Counted from the stretch's first letter, positions 50,363 to 60,077 are shown. The stretch: DNA of 64,000 nucleotides from Oscillospiraceae bacterium (GCA_902779945.1 CACZDN010000005.1:1-64000); one strand, 5' to 3'. Notes: generated by a model not told the origin, from the sequence alone. Translations and numbers: made by a program.

Positions 50363-52480
50363 ATGAAAAAGAGAGCGCTAACCATACTGCTCGCCTTTGC
50401 GCTTCTGGCTGTGCTGCTGTCGCCGGCCGCCCTGGCGGAGGCATGACAAACGGACAGCGCTGACGTCTCCGAATATGTGCTGCATCTCGGCGGCCTGCTG
50501 CCGGAGGCTGAGATGCTGCCCAGAGTAAAATACGTCGGCAATGAAGCGGCCCTGAAGCAGGCCCTGTACCAGGGGCTGTGTGCCCGGCAGCAAACGATTG
50601 ACGTCAGGAATTATATGGTCTCGCCCTCCGAAATTGCGGAAATCTACCGCCAGGTACTCAATGATAACTCGGATCTCTTCTATGTGAACGGCGGTTTAAC
50701 CTGGAACTACAGCGGGGCTTATGTAAACTATGTAGTCCCCGGTTACGACAGCACCTACACGGATGCGGATGTAAGCGCCTACCAGGAAACCGTGCAGCGG
50801 ATCACAGGGATGATGGAGGCGGACTGGAGCGACATGGAAAAGCTGCTGTTTCTCCATGACTATCTGGTGACCCACTGCGAATATGACCTGAGCTACGAGC
50901 GCTATTCCGCGTATGACGCGCTGGTGGTTGGAAGCTCGGTCTGCCAGGGCTACGCGGAAGCATTCCATGCGCTGTGCGCGAGAAGTGGGATCGCCTCCAG
51001 CCTGATCTCCAGCAGGACCATCAACCACGCCTGGAATCTTGTCATGGTCGGAGGGGAGAACTTCTACATCGACTGTACCTGGGACGATCCCGCAAATCAG
51101 TGGTACGAGGGCTATTGCAATCATACAAACTTTATGCGCAGCAGGTCGGCCCTGGCGGAAAACCACGATGGAACAGACTGGACGGACGGCGCGAGGAACG
51201 TCTACACGGATGTTCAGACCTCCACCCACTTCGATGACGCCTGGTGGACGGATGTGGTGACGGCCGTGCCGATGATCGGCCACACAGGCGCCTACACGTT
51301 GTCGAGCAATTCCAACAATTTTTATCTCCGGGATATGAGGACCGGCACCGTCACTTCTTATCGTCTGCCCGTCAGCGCCGTCTGGCCGGTCTTTGGCGTG
51401 CAGTACTCCAACTGGAACGGCAATTTCTGCTCTTTTGCGGCTGCGAACGGCCTGTTCTACTTCACAATGCCTACGGCGGTCTGGTCCGCCAGTCCCGCGG
51501 GTGAGCTGAGCAGCGTATACACGCTGACCCAGAACGAGCTCTCTCAGGGCTACGCCTACGGTATCGTGGCAGATGGGAACGCACTGTACTACAGTGTCGG
51601 CAAACAGGCATGCAACACCGACTTCATCCGCAAAGCGCTCCCGATTCAGCTCGGCCCCGTGACGGGCGAGTGCGACGGCTTTGCCTATGAGGTGCTGAGT
51701 GACGGAACCGCCAGCATCACGCGCTGCGACAAGAGCGGCAACGTGGTCATCCCGGGCACGCTGGACGGCTTTACGGTCACCAATCTTGCCTCAAAGCTCT
51801 TCTACGGCGTAAGCGGCGTCACCTCGGTCACGATCCCCGCGACCGTGACCGGCTTTGGGGACGACCCTGCCGACAACAATTGGGATTATGTGTTCTCCTA
51901 CTGCTATGACCTCACGCGCATCACCGTGGAGCAGGGGAACCCGGTGTTCTGCTCGGTGGACGGTGTTCTGTACAGCAAAGATCAGGCCACGCTCATCTGC
52001 TATCCGTGCAGCCGCGCCGGCGCGGTATACCACGCGCAGCCGCAGACCATCTGCTGCACCGCCTTTGCCTCCAACCGGAACCTGAAGTTCCTGTTCCTTG
52101 ACGAGCCTGACACCTGGTGGTATACGTATGCTTTCTATAATGACCCCGCACTGACGGTCTTCTACATGCCCGGCGGTGCGGCCGCGCAGAAGGCGGACAT
52201 GGACCGCAGGGACGGCCGCGTAGAAAACGGTTCGAGCAATAACCTGTGGTGCTCGCTTGTGAGCAGCGAGTCGCTGTGCCGCCTGCCCGCCGGACTCCGG
52301 GTCATCTCGCCGGAGGCCTTCCGCGGGACGGAGCTTCCCTGGGTCATCGTGCCCGCGGGGTGCACGCGCATCGAAAAGAACGCCTTCACCGAAAGCGGCC
52401 TTGTCTATCTCCAGGCCGGCACGGACACCGTGATCGAAAACGGCGCCCTGCCGGACTCCGCAGTCGTGGAACGCAGATAA
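50363..52480 (+). pseudogene. Secreted transglutaminase-like protein, in-frame TGA after signal peptide
   Basis: The ATG at 50363 (GGAAGACGA upstream) encodes a signal peptide ending LSPAALAEA, then TGA at 50444-50446. The same frame continues without interruption for 678 codons as QTDSADVSEYVLHL. The body has a transglutaminase-like domain with Cys194 (SSVCQGYAEAF), His222 (NHAWNLV) and Asp237 (YIDCTWDDP) in triad order. A C-terminal BspA-like leucine-rich region follows (VTSVTIPATVTGFGDD and LTRITVEQGNPVFCSVDGVL). One base change (CGA or TGG to TGA) would explain the lesion. The long intact frame means the mutation is recent, or is read through, or a sequencing error. Confidence 0.75.
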
Positions 52481-52541
52481 TACAGCATCCCCAAAGACCA
52501 GTCCCTTTGTGCATATCAAACCACTGTCTTCTCCGTATTAA

Positions 52542-52666
52542 GGCAGCACCGCACAATCCGCCTTCAGCGCCTCCTGGAAAATTCGCGCTCTGATTTTGTC
52601 ACTTTTTCTTGAAATACACAAAGTATTCCTGCAAAAAAATGCCTTCATCAGAACCCAAATTTTCTC
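52542..52666 (-). mobile_element. MITE-like element, right end lost
   Basis: This reverse copy begins GGCAGCACCGCACAATCCGC after TTAA (52538-52541). Its centre is variant A. It breaks off after CCCAAATTTTCTC. The remainder of the 393-base gap holds the repeat listed next and no gene. Confidence 0.85.
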
Positions 52667-52767
52667 TATACAAAACTGCCTCGGAATCTTTCTGATATTA
52701 TTATCCGACAGAACAGTTTGCATCTTACCGGCCGGATTTGTGCCGGGCTTCGTTATCGGACTTGACC

Positions 52768-52840
52768 ATACACAAAGGATGCTCTGCGTCCGCTGCCTTG
52801 CCTGACGCAAAGCTGTCTCGGAAATCTTTCAAACCGCCTT
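52768..52840 (-). repeat. GATTTCCGAG repeat family, reverse copy
   Basis: Read on the minus strand this gives GAAAGATTTCCGAGACAGCT, then TTGCGTCAGGCAAGGCAGCG and CAGAGCATCCTTTGTGTA. It matches the copy at 62322-62393 over about 70 bases. Confidence 0.7.
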
Positions 52841-52873
52841 ATCGGATAATAGCAGGAACCGCCTTGTTGGAAA

Positions 52874-53371
52874 TCAGTATGACGGCCGTTCAAGATCAAA
52901 GAAGCGGCTCGGGATGTGGCAATAGCCGCCCGGATTTTTGCCCAGATATTTCTGGTGGTAATCCTCGGCAGGGAAGAAGTTTTGCAGAGGCGCAAGCTCC
53001 ACGGCAAGTTTTGCGCCGGCCTTTTCTTCCTCGGCCTGATAGAGCTCCCGGAGCTCAGGCAGCTGGCTTTCGTCCGTATAATAGATCCCTGTCCGGTACT
53101 GGATACCGCGGTCATTGCCCTGCCTGTTTACGGAGAGCGGATCGATCACCATAAAGTAATATGTCAGAAGCTGCTCCAGGGAGATCCTGTCCGGATCATA
53201 ATCGACCCGCACGGTCTCGGCATGGCCGCTGCTCCCGCATACGTCCTCGTAGCTTGGAGCCGGTTCGGGGCCGTTGGCATAGCCGACCTCTGTGTCTGTG
53301 ACGCCGTCGAACTGATCGAAGAACTTCTGCATACCCCAGAAGCAGCCGCCGGCCAGATAAATTGTGTTCAT
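52874..53371 (-). CDS. msrA: Peptide-methionine (S)-S-oxide reductase
   Basis: This 165-residue MsrA has the catalytic motif GGCFWG near the N-terminus, GYANGPEPAPSYEDVCGSSG with the downstream HAETVRV, and the C-terminal PAEDYHQKYLGKNPGGYCHI. It repairs oxidised methionine. The ATG at 53371 has GGAGGT 7 bases upstream. It is a single gene, 55 bases before the metallo-hydrolase stop. Confidence 0.95.
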   Translation of the reverse strand: MNTIYLAGGCFWGMQKFFDQFDGVTDTEVGYANGPEPAPSYEDVCGSSGHAETVRVDYDPDRISLEQLLTYYFMVIDPLSVNRQGNDRGIQYRTGIYYTDESQLPELRELYQAEEEKAGAKLAVELAPLQNFFPAEDYHQKYLGKNPGGYCHIPSRFFDLERPSY

Positions 53372-53426
53372 ACTGGTTACCTCCACATTTTTTTGCAGCA
53401 GGACGTTTGTTCACATCCTTCATGCG

Positions 53427-54263
53427 CTATATCACGATCACGCCGGGCCTGATGCCGGGATCATGGCTGCACAGCACGGCGGCGCAGGCGGGATCTTCGG
53501 CCATGCCGGCGATCCAGCGCAGGGATTGAAGCTGCCGCTGCCGATCAAAGCCGAAGCCGGGCGTAATGCTCTCCCGCCAGTTGCGGGGTGAATAGGCCGC
53601 GTCCGCCGCAAGAAGCACAAACCGTCCGCCGCTTTGGATCAGGATCGCCGCCTGACCGTCTGTATGTCCCGGGACATTGACCATCCGGACGCTCTCATCC
53701 CCGAACAGATCAATGACCCAGTGGTTCGGTCCGAGAGGCGAGCCCCGGTAGTATGGGCGCTCCATGGGATACGGAATCCACAGCTTCTGCGGCTGCCGGG
53801 CCTTGTAAACGCTGCGGCAGGACCAGAAATATTCATCCTCGGGCAGAACGATATGCCCGGCTCTGCTGACATGTCGAAGTCCGGCCACATGGTCCGGGTC
53901 AAGATGCGTCAGAAGCACATAGTCCAGATCCTCCGCCCGGATCCCCATCGCCGCAAGCTGCTCGTGAACCGCCATCCCTTTCGGGAGAACGGGACGGAAG
54001 AGCGCCGCGAGCTGCGGCGACAATACCTTTGCCGCCGCTCCGGGATCGTAAACGCCCTGCGGGCTGATCTCTCTGCACCAGCCGGTGTCAATGAGAATCA
54101 GACCCCTGGGATGCTCAAGCAGAAAAGTAAAAACAGGAAGGGTCAATCTGTCTCTGTCCGCTGTCAGAAGCTGCCTTGCCGAATCGCGCAGATCGATCCG
54201 ATTCCCGCAGGGAACGGTCTTTGACACGCGGATCGTCCCGCACTGAAGCATGTGAAGATTCAC
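53427..54263 (-). CDS. Metallo-beta-lactamase-fold hydrolase (AHL-lactonase-like)
   Basis: This 278-residue protein is of the N-acyl homoserine lactonase branch: LILIDTGW, the metal motif THLDPDHVAGL (HxDxDH instead of HxHxDH), NVPGHTDGQAAILI and AADAAY. Many Firmicute members of this branch have no proven lactonase activity. The start is GTG at 54263 with GAGGAG 9 bases upstream. Confidence 0.82.
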   Translation of the reverse strand: MNLHMLQCGTIRVSKTVPCGNRIDLRDSARQLLTADRDRLTLPVFTFLLEHPRGLILIDTGWCREISPQGVYDPGAAAKVLSPQLAALFRPVLPKGMAVHEQLAAMGIRAEDLDYVLLTHLDPDHVAGLRHVSRAGHIVLPEDEYFWSCRSVYKARQPQKLWIPYPMERPYYRGSPLGPNHWVIDLFGDESVRMVNVPGHTDGQAAILIQSGGRFVLLAADAAYSPRNWRESITPGFGFDRQRQLQSLRWIAGMAEDPACAAVLCSHDPGIRPGVIVI

Positions 54264-54466
54264 GGAATCGTCTCCTCTCGGTTCTTCGGTTCCGCCGGAC
54301 TGGTGCCGGCGGGCGAGAGCGCTTCGTTTCCCGGCTCAGATTCTTTCGGCAAGAGGGCGATCGGAAGGAACTGAGCCCCGATCTCAAAAGACAGGCATAT
54401 TTTATCATTTCATTCCGCTCTGCACAATGGGTCAGATAAAAAAGAATCCGGCGCAGGAACCGTTTG

Positions 54467-54563
54467 GGCAACACCGCACAATCCGCCATCGGCGCCTCCT
54501 GGAAAAATAGTGCCCTGACTTCGAGCCTTTTTCTTGCAATACACAAAGTATTCCTGCGAAAAA
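54467..54563 (-). mobile_element. MITE-like element, right half lost
   Basis: This reverse copy begins GGCAACACCGCACAATCCGC with centre variant A. It ends abruptly after CCTGCGAAAAAC. The remainder of the gap 54264-54654 shows a TCGGTTCTTCGG/GAGCGCTTCG-rich stretch but no gene. Confidence 0.83.
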
Positions 54564-54654
54564 CAAACGGCGCGGAAACAAGCGCCGCAGTCTGTTGCGG
54601 GGAAGCCCACGGCAGCATTCCCGCGCCTGCGCCGCGGGACGCCGTTTTTATACC

Positions 54655-54683
54655 TTGCAGGATGGCGGGAAACGGGTTATAAT
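54655..54683 (+). promoter_or_regulatory. Promoter of the secreted FG-GAP-like gene
   Basis: TTGCAG (54655-54660), 17 bases, TATAAT (54678-54683). Confidence 0.7.
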
Positions 54684-54758
54684 GCTTTCGGGCATTCCGG
54701 TCCCGGGAGACTGCCCGGCGCGTGAAAAACGGCGGGCCGGCATAGAGGAGGAGTATCC

Positions 54759-55787
54759 ATGACGAAGTCTTTCAAACGAAGCGCTCTGTTGCTTGGTGTA
54801 TATCTGATCCTGGCATTCGGGCTGCTCGGCGTACCGGCCTCGGCGGAGGAGCAGGGCTGGGTGCCGGCTTATGAACAGGTGCTGGACGGATGGAGAGCAC
54901 GGATCTCCGGGGAGCCGGCGGAATACAGCACCCCCGAGCTGTGGTATCTGGTTTACGACATCGACAAGGACGGCGCCCCGGAGCTGATCGTCAAGACCGG
55001 CACCTGCGAGGCGGACTACCACGGCGCGATCTACACCTTCCGGGACGGGCAGGCTCTCCAGCTCGGAGAGGAGCTCGGTCTCGGGCACAGCTCGTTTTAC
55101 AGTGACCCCGGCGAAAACGGCGTCATCCTGATGTACGGACACATGGGCTACGCCGCGGCGTCGCGTATTTCGATCAGCGACGCTTATGAGGAGGAGTCTC
55201 TGTATGAGGATAACCTGAACGAACGGCTGCAGGAGGACCCGGACGCGGAGTATGTCTATCCCTATGAAATAATCCCGGGCTCGGCGTATCTGACACTGTG
55301 CCGCGGAGACCTGACGCTGCCCCTGACGCACTACGAGGAGATTGCCCGGTACCTGGAGGGGACACATTTTCCGAACAACGACGACGCCTTCTATTACAGC
55401 CTGATGATGAGCGGCGGAGAAGTCTGTGCCGTGACCGCGGACGGCTTCACCAACAGCCCGGGGCGGATAGGGTTCCAGGATCTGCTTCGGCAGAATACGG
55501 CGGCAAACTGGATGCAGGGCGATCTGAGCATCCTCTCCGCCGCGGCGGCCGATCTCAACGGGGACGGACAGCTGGAATGCGTTCTCGCTGCGAGCAGCGG
55601 CAGCAGCGAGATGCGCATCGTGCTCAGCGAGCAGAACGGCACGGTTTACGCCTATCTGATAAACTACACCGACGGCTATGAGCTGGAGGCTGACGGCTGC
55701 TTCCGCACCACACGCTACGGCAGCACCCGCTTCCGCCTGATCTTCGACGAGCAGCAGGCTTTTCTGCTCACGCTGCCGAACAGATGA
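54759..55787 (+). CDS. Secreted protein with Asp-rich calcium-loop-like motifs
   Basis: This 342-residue protein has a signal peptide ending GVPASAEEQ. Two FG-GAP/VCBS-like loops, VYDIDKDGAPELIV (about 66-79) and AADLNGDGQLECVLA (about 265-280), show the DxDxDG pattern of calcium-binding repeats. The rest is beta-rich and not recognised. GAGGAG lies 8 bases before the ATG. It is followed by a 430-base gap before the HD-GYP sensor gene. Confidence 0.7.
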   Translation: MTKSFKRSALLLGVYLILAFGLLGVPASAEEQGWVPAYEQVLDGWRARISGEPAEYSTPELWYLVYDIDKDGAPELIVKTGTCEADYHGAIYTFRDGQALQLGEELGLGHSSFYSDPGENGVILMYGHMGYAAASRISISDAYEEESLYEDNLNERLQEDPDAEYVYPYEIIPGSAYLTLCRGDLTLPLTHYEEIARYLEGTHFPNNDDAFYYSLMMSGGEVCAVTADGFTNSPGRIGFQDLLRQNTAANWMQGDLSILSAAAADLNGDGQLECVLAASSGSSEMRIVLSEQNGTVYAYLINYTDGYELEADGCFRTTRYGSTRFRLIFDEQQAFLLTLPNR

Positions 55788-55929
55788 ACAGAGCGGGCTC
55801 AAGGCAGCAGCGCAGGGACCGATGCCGGAGCAGCGCGCTATACAGCTATCTGCATCTCTCCGCCTTTCGGCGCGGAGATCATGCGGAGCTTCCGGGTCCC
55901 GGACACCCGTGACCGCGGGAAGAATAGCC

Positions 55930-55958
55930 TTGCATAAAACAGGACGACGTGGTAAAGT
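55930..55958 (+). promoter_or_regulatory. Candidate promoter of the HD-GYP sensor gene
   Basis: TTGCAT (55930-55935), 17 bases, TAAAGT (55953-55958). It would give a leader of about 255 bases. Between 55788 and this site nothing is recognised. Confidence 0.45.
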
Positions 55959-56069
55959 ACTGTATCCGTTTTTCAGAGAGCGTTTGCGGGAAACGGCCCG
56001 CAATGCCTCCGAAGACGATGCACGGGTTTTTTTCGGAAAAGGGCATGATGGACATGGCAGAAAAAGCGC

Positions 56070-56157
56070 CGCACAGGCAAAGCACAGCACGGCGGCAAAG
56101 CCGCGCCCTTTTCGCTTCTCGGAAAACTGAATCGCTGCCGGACGAAGGGCCTGTGCG
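56070..56157 (+). promoter_or_regulatory. Structured 5' leader of the HD-GYP sensor gene
   Basis: CGCACAGGC (56070-56078) pairs perfectly with GCCTGTGCG (56149-56157), closing an 88-base region that contains a GCGGCAAAGCCGC hairpin (56092-56104). It has some likeness to a cyclic-di-GMP riboswitch but lacks the expected GNRA-loop helix, so no class is assigned. Confidence 0.45.
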
Positions 56158-56220
56158 CACGCTCCGTCTGGCGGCTTTTGCGTTGCCGCGCGTCTGCACA
56201 AGCGCGGGGGAGGGACTCTG

Positions 56221-59200
56221 TTGAATAAGTATATAAAACAAACGCTCAGCCTTCTTGGCGTAATGCTGGTGCTGCTCTTTGCGCTGCCGGCCGCCGGACT
56301 CTGCTTCGCGGAGGGGGAGGGCTTTACCATGAACGCCTCGGGCGTTCCGAACCGGGTGCCGTCCGTAGATCCGACCGGCAAAACCGAGGGCTTTTCCGCG
56401 GTGCTGTACAATAACCCGAACGGCCTGCCCACCTCCGAGGCGAACGCCATCGCGGAGACCGACGAGGGCTTCATCTGGATCGGCAGCTATGCCGGTCTCA
56501 TCCGGCACGACGGCAACAACTTTGAGCGCGTGGATTCCTCCACGGGCATCTCCAGCGTGATGTGCCTGTATGTGGACAGCCGGGGGCGTCTGTGGATCGG
56601 CACCAACGATGCGGGCGTCTTTGTCATGGAACGGGGCGAGCTGCAAAAATGGGACGAATCCAACGGCCTCAGCACCGTCAACGTCCGCGCCATCGCCGAG
56701 GACCGGGACGGGAACATCTTTGTCGCGACTACCGCGGGCATCTCGATCATCGACACCGCGCTGCACATCCGCGACCTGGAGGACCCGCGCCTTGCCGGCG
56801 TCTATATCCGGGACATCCGCCTGAGCGAAGACGGAGTCCTCTACGGCATCACACAGATCGGCGACATTTTTACCATTGAACACGCCGAAGTGTCCGGCTT
56901 CCTCAACTGTGAGGACTGCCGGATCAAGGGCGTCATCGGCATCTTTCCCGACCCGAAAAGGCCCGGCAGCCTCTATCTGGGCACGGAGAACTCCCTCGTC
57001 TACCACGGCGATTTCGCGACCAACTTCGAGACGATGGATACCCAGGACATTGCGCCCCTGTCCTATGTGGAGCGCTTTGAGTATATCGACGGCCAGCTCT
57101 GGATCTGCGCCGGAAACGGCATCGGGAATCTGGACGAGACGGGCTTTCACAAGCTCGAGAACGTCCCGATGAACAACTCCGTCGGCCATGTGATGACCGA
57201 CTATGAGGGGAACCTGTGGTTTACCTCTACCCGTCAGGGCGTCATGAAGGTGGTGCCCAACCAGTTCACAGACGTGTTTGACCGCTGCGGCCTGTCCCCG
57301 GCGGTGGTCAACGCCACCTGCATGTGCGGCAGCCGGCTTTTCGTCGCGGCCGACAACGGCCTCACCGTCATCGAGGACGGGCGCGTGCTCGACAGCATTC
57401 CGCTGACGAAGGCCGAGACGGCCTCCGGCGAGGCGATGGAGGCCACGGACCTGATTGCGCTGCTGGACGGCGTGCGCATCCGCTCCATCATCCGTGACAG
57501 TCAGGGCAGGCTCTGGATCGCCACCTGGCGCAAGTACGGCCTGCTCCGCTACGATCAGGGCGAGCTGCTGGCCTTCACGCCGGCGGACGGCCTGTTCTCC
57601 GACCGCGTCCGCGTCGTGTGCGAATGCGAGGACGGCTCGATACTGGTCGCCAACACCGGCGGCGTGAGCATCATCAGGGACGACCGGGTCGTCGGAGGCT
57701 ACGGCGAGGAAGCGGGCATCGTCAACACAGAGATCCTGACCGTCGCCGAGGGATACAACCACGATCTCATCCTCGGCTCCGACGGCGGCGGCATCTACGT
57801 CATCGGCGAGAACGGGACCCGGCATCTCGGCCTGAAGGAAGGCATGAGCTCCGGCGTCATCCTGCGCATCAAGCGCGACGCCTCCCGCAAGCTCTTCTGG
57901 ATCGTGACCAGCAACTCCCTCTCCTTCATGACGCCGGACTACGAGGTCACGACGGTCCGGAACTTCCCCTATTCCAACAACTACGACCTGTACCAGAACA
58001 GCCGGGGCGAGATGTGGGTCCTGGCCAGCAACGGCCTCTACGTCCTCTCGGAAAACGACCTGCTGGCAAACGGCAGCATTGAGCCCGTACACTACAGCAT
58101 CGACAACGGCCTGCCCTACATCGCGACGGCCAATTCCTACAGCGAGCTGACCCCCGAGGGCGAGCTCTACATCGCCTGCTCCTACGGCGTGGCCAAGGTG
58201 AACATCGAAACGCCCTTTGAGGACGTCAACGATCTCAAGATCGCCGTCCCCTTCATCGACGCGGACGACAGGCGCATTTATCCCGACGAAAACGGTTCCT
58301 TCACCATCCCCGCGGATACCCACAAGCTCACGATCAGCAGCTTCGTCTACAACTACTCGCTGATGAACCCGCAGGTCTCCTACTGCCTGGAGGGCTTCGA
58401 CAACACGGCCATGACCGTCATGCGCAGCGAGCTCGGGCCCGTGGACTACACGAACCTGCGCGGCGGGACCTACCGCTTCGTCGTCCAGGTCAAGGACTCC
58501 ATGGGGCACGGGAACAAGGAGCTGACGGTCGAGATCGTCAAGGAGAAGGCGTTTTACGAGGAGCCCTGGTTCCTGGCCTCGGCGGGACTTGCGCTGCTTG
58601 CGGTCACGGCGGTGCTGATCCGCGTTTACATCCGGCGCAGAGTGCAGAAGCTGGAGAGAAGGAACCAGGAGATCATGACCTTCGTCCGGGAAATCACCGA
58701 GGCCTTCGCCAAGGTCATCGATATGAAGGACCAGTATACCAACGGCCACTCCACCCGCGTGGCGCAGTATACCAGGATGCTGGCCAGGGAGATGGGCTGC
58801 GACGAGGACACGGTGGAGAAGTACTACCGTATCGCCCTCCTGCATGACATCGGCAAAATCGGCGTGCCGAAGGAGGTGCTGAACAAGCCCGGAAAGCTGT
58901 CGGACGAGGAGTTTGAGGTCATCAAGTCCCACACCTCCAAGGGCTATGAGGTCCTACGGGACATCAGCATCATGCCGGAGCTCGCCGTCGGCGCGCAGGC
59001 GCACCATGAGCGGCCCGACGGGCGGGGCTACCCGAACCATCTGGTCGGAGACGAGATCCCGAAGGTTGCCCAGGTCATTGCCGTGGCGGACTGCTTTGAC
59101 GCCATGTACTCGAACCGCCCCTACCGCAAACGCATGAACTTCGAGAAGGCGGTCTCGATCATCCGGGAGGTCTCCGGGACGCAGCTTGCGCCGGACGTGG

Positions 59201-59316
59201 TGGACGCCTTCCTGCGCCTCGTGGAGAAGGGAGAGCTTCGCGCGCCGGACGATCACGGCGGCGGCAGCATGGAAAACATCGAAAATATCCGCAAGGAAGG
59301 GGTCTCCGGGGCATGA
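56221..59316 (+). CDS. Reg_prop beta-propeller sensor with HD-GYP output domain
   Basis: This 1,031-residue protein has a signal peptide ending LCFAEG. A two-component-regulator propeller of about ten blades follows (repeats such as DEGFIWIGSYAGLIRHDG and SRGRLWIGTNDAGVF, about 50-620). After it come a Y_Y_Y-type domain (about 680-775), one membrane helix near 785-805 and a cytoplasmic HD-GYP domain. The latter has HDIGKIGVP at about 875 and HHERPDGRGYP, the cyclic-di-GMP phosphodiesterase signature. It probably senses an extracellular cue and lowers c-di-GMP. The start is TTG at 56221 with GGAGGG 6 bases upstream. This output is unusual for a Reg_prop sensor, which more often ends in a kinase or GGDEF domain. 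Confidence 0.9.
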   Translation: MNKYIKQTLSLLGVMLVLLFALPAAGLCFAEGEGFTMNASGVPNRVPSVDPTGKTEGFSAVLYNNPNGLPTSEANAIAETDEGFIWIGSYAGLIRHDGNNFERVDSSTGISSVMCLYVDSRGRLWIGTNDAGVFVMERGELQKWDESNGLSTVNVRAIAEDRDGNIFVATTAGISIIDTALHIRDLEDPRLAGVYIRDIRLSEDGVLYGITQIGDIFTIEHAEVSGFLNCEDCRIKGVIGIFPDPKRPGSLYLGTENSLVYHGDFATNFETMDTQDIAPLSYVERFEYIDGQLWICAGNGIGNLDETGFHKLENVPMNNSVGHVMTDYEGNLWFTSTRQGVMKVVPNQFTDVFDRCGLSPAVVNATCMCGSRLFVAADNGLTVIEDGRVLDSIPLTKAETASGEAMEATDLIALLDGVRIRSIIRDSQGRLWIATWRKYGLLRYDQGELLAFTPADGLFSDRVRVVCECEDGSILVANTGGVSIIRDDRVVGGYGEEAGIVNTEILTVAEGYNHDLILGSDGGGIYVIGENGTRHLGLKEGMSSGVILRIKRDASRKLFWIVTSNSLSFMTPDYEVTTVRNFPYSNNYDLYQNSRGEMWVLASNGLYVLSENDLLANGSIEPVHYSIDNGLPYIATANSYSELTPEGELYIACSYGVAKVNIETPFEDVNDLKIAVPFIDADDRRIYPDENGSFTIPADTHKLTISSFVYNYSLMNPQVSYCLEGFDNTAMTVMRSELGPVDYTNLRGGTYRFVVQVKDSMGHGNKELTVEIVKEKAFYEEPWFLASAGLALLAVTAVLIRVYIRRRVQKLERRNQEIMTFVREITEAFAKVIDMKDQYTNGHSTRVAQYTRMLAREMGCDEDTVEKYYRIALLHDIGKIGVPKEVLNKPGKLSDEEFEVIKSHTSKGYEVLRDISIMPELAVGAQAHHERPDGRGYPNHLVGDEIPKVAQVIAVADCFDAMYSNRPYRKRMNFEKAVSIIREVSGTQLAPDVVDAFLRLVEKGELRAPDDHGGGSMENIENIRKEGVSGA

Positions 59317-59355
59317 CGGAGTTCCGGCCGACGCGGCGCTTGAGGAGGCAAAACC

Positions 59356-59907
59356 ATGTTTGACGAAATCAGGACACAGGCGCAGGCGGCGGTCACGGAG
59401 CTGCTGGCCGAGGCAAAGCTGCAGGCGGGCGAGCTGCTGGTGATCGGCTGCTCCTCGAGCGAAATCGTCGGGGAGCGCATCGGCAGGGGCTCCAGCCTGG
59501 AGGCGGCGCAGGCCGTCTGCGACGGGATCATCCCGGTCCTGCGCGCGCACGGTGTTTTCCTCGCCGCCCAGTGCTGCGAGCATCTCAACCGTGCGCTGAT
59601 CATCGAGCGCGCTGCGGCGGAGAAATACGGATACGAGCCCGTAAACGTCCGCCCCTGGGCGCACGCGGGCGGCTCCTTCGCCACGACGGTGTGGGAGCAA
59701 ATGGAGAGCCCCGTCGCGGTTGAGCATATCCGCGCCGCCGCGGGCATGGACATCGGCGACACGCTCATCGGGATGCACCTGAAGGAGGTGGCGGTCCCGC
59801 TGAGGCTGTCCGTAAAGCGCATCGGCCGGGCAAACCTGGTCTGCGCCAGAACGCGCCCGAAGTTCATCGGCGGCGAGAGGGCGCAGTATGTGGATGCGCT
59901 GAAATAG
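59356..59907 (+). CDS. YwlG/TIGR01440 (UPF0340) family protein
   Basis: This 183-residue protein matches the UPF0340 family: AAVTELLAEAKLQAGELLVI, GCSSSEIVGERIG, CCEHLNRALIIE and NVRPWAHAGGS. The family is widespread in Firmicutes with no settled function. GAGGAGG lies 7 bases before the ATG and 40 bases after the HD-GYP gene stop, so the two may be cotranscribed. Confidence 0.87.
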   Translation: MFDEIRTQAQAAVTELLAEAKLQAGELLVIGCSSSEIVGERIGRGSSLEAAQAVCDGIIPVLRAHGVFLAAQCCEHLNRALIIERAAAEKYGYEPVNVRPWAHAGGSFATTVWEQMESPVAVEHIRAAAGMDIGDTLIGMHLKEVAVPLRLSVKRIGRANLVCARTRPKFIGGERAQYVDALK

Positions 59908-59928
59908 AACGGTCAAAAAAACGAAGAG

Positions 59929-60048
59929 GCTGTCTCAAACTATCCCGTCATCCTGAGCGGAGCCGAAGAATCTTATCCGGAAATCTCACAGCAGAGAGAT
60001 TCTTCGCACTTCCTTTCCTGGAATGACACAAAGGTGAATTGAGGCAGC
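59929..60048. repeat. Nested inverted repeat with TCATCCTGAGC palindrome
   Basis: The outer arms GGCTGTCTC and GAGGCAGCC enclose GTCATCCTGAGCGGAGCCGA and its partner AGATTCTTCGC...GGAATGAC. The layout is the same as at 45688-45822. Confidence 0.72.
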
Positions 60049-60077
60049 CCTTGTTGAATCGGAAAGGAGAAAGAGCC

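Noticed and set aside
50444..50446. Selenocysteine codon in the transglutaminase-like gene
   Set aside because: The TGA lies in a non-catalytic position after the signal peptide and no selenocysteine-insertion hairpin was recognised directly downstream.
56070..56157. c-di-GMP-I riboswitch before the HD-GYP gene
   Set aside because: Only short blocks (GCACAGGCAAAG, GGCAAAGCC) resemble it; the helix with a GNRA loop and correct spacing are missing.
55879..58932. 1,017-codon minus-strand open frame opposite the HD-GYP sensor
   Set aside because: It is antisense to a gene with strong propeller and HD-GYP motifs; Asp/Val/His-rich shadow.
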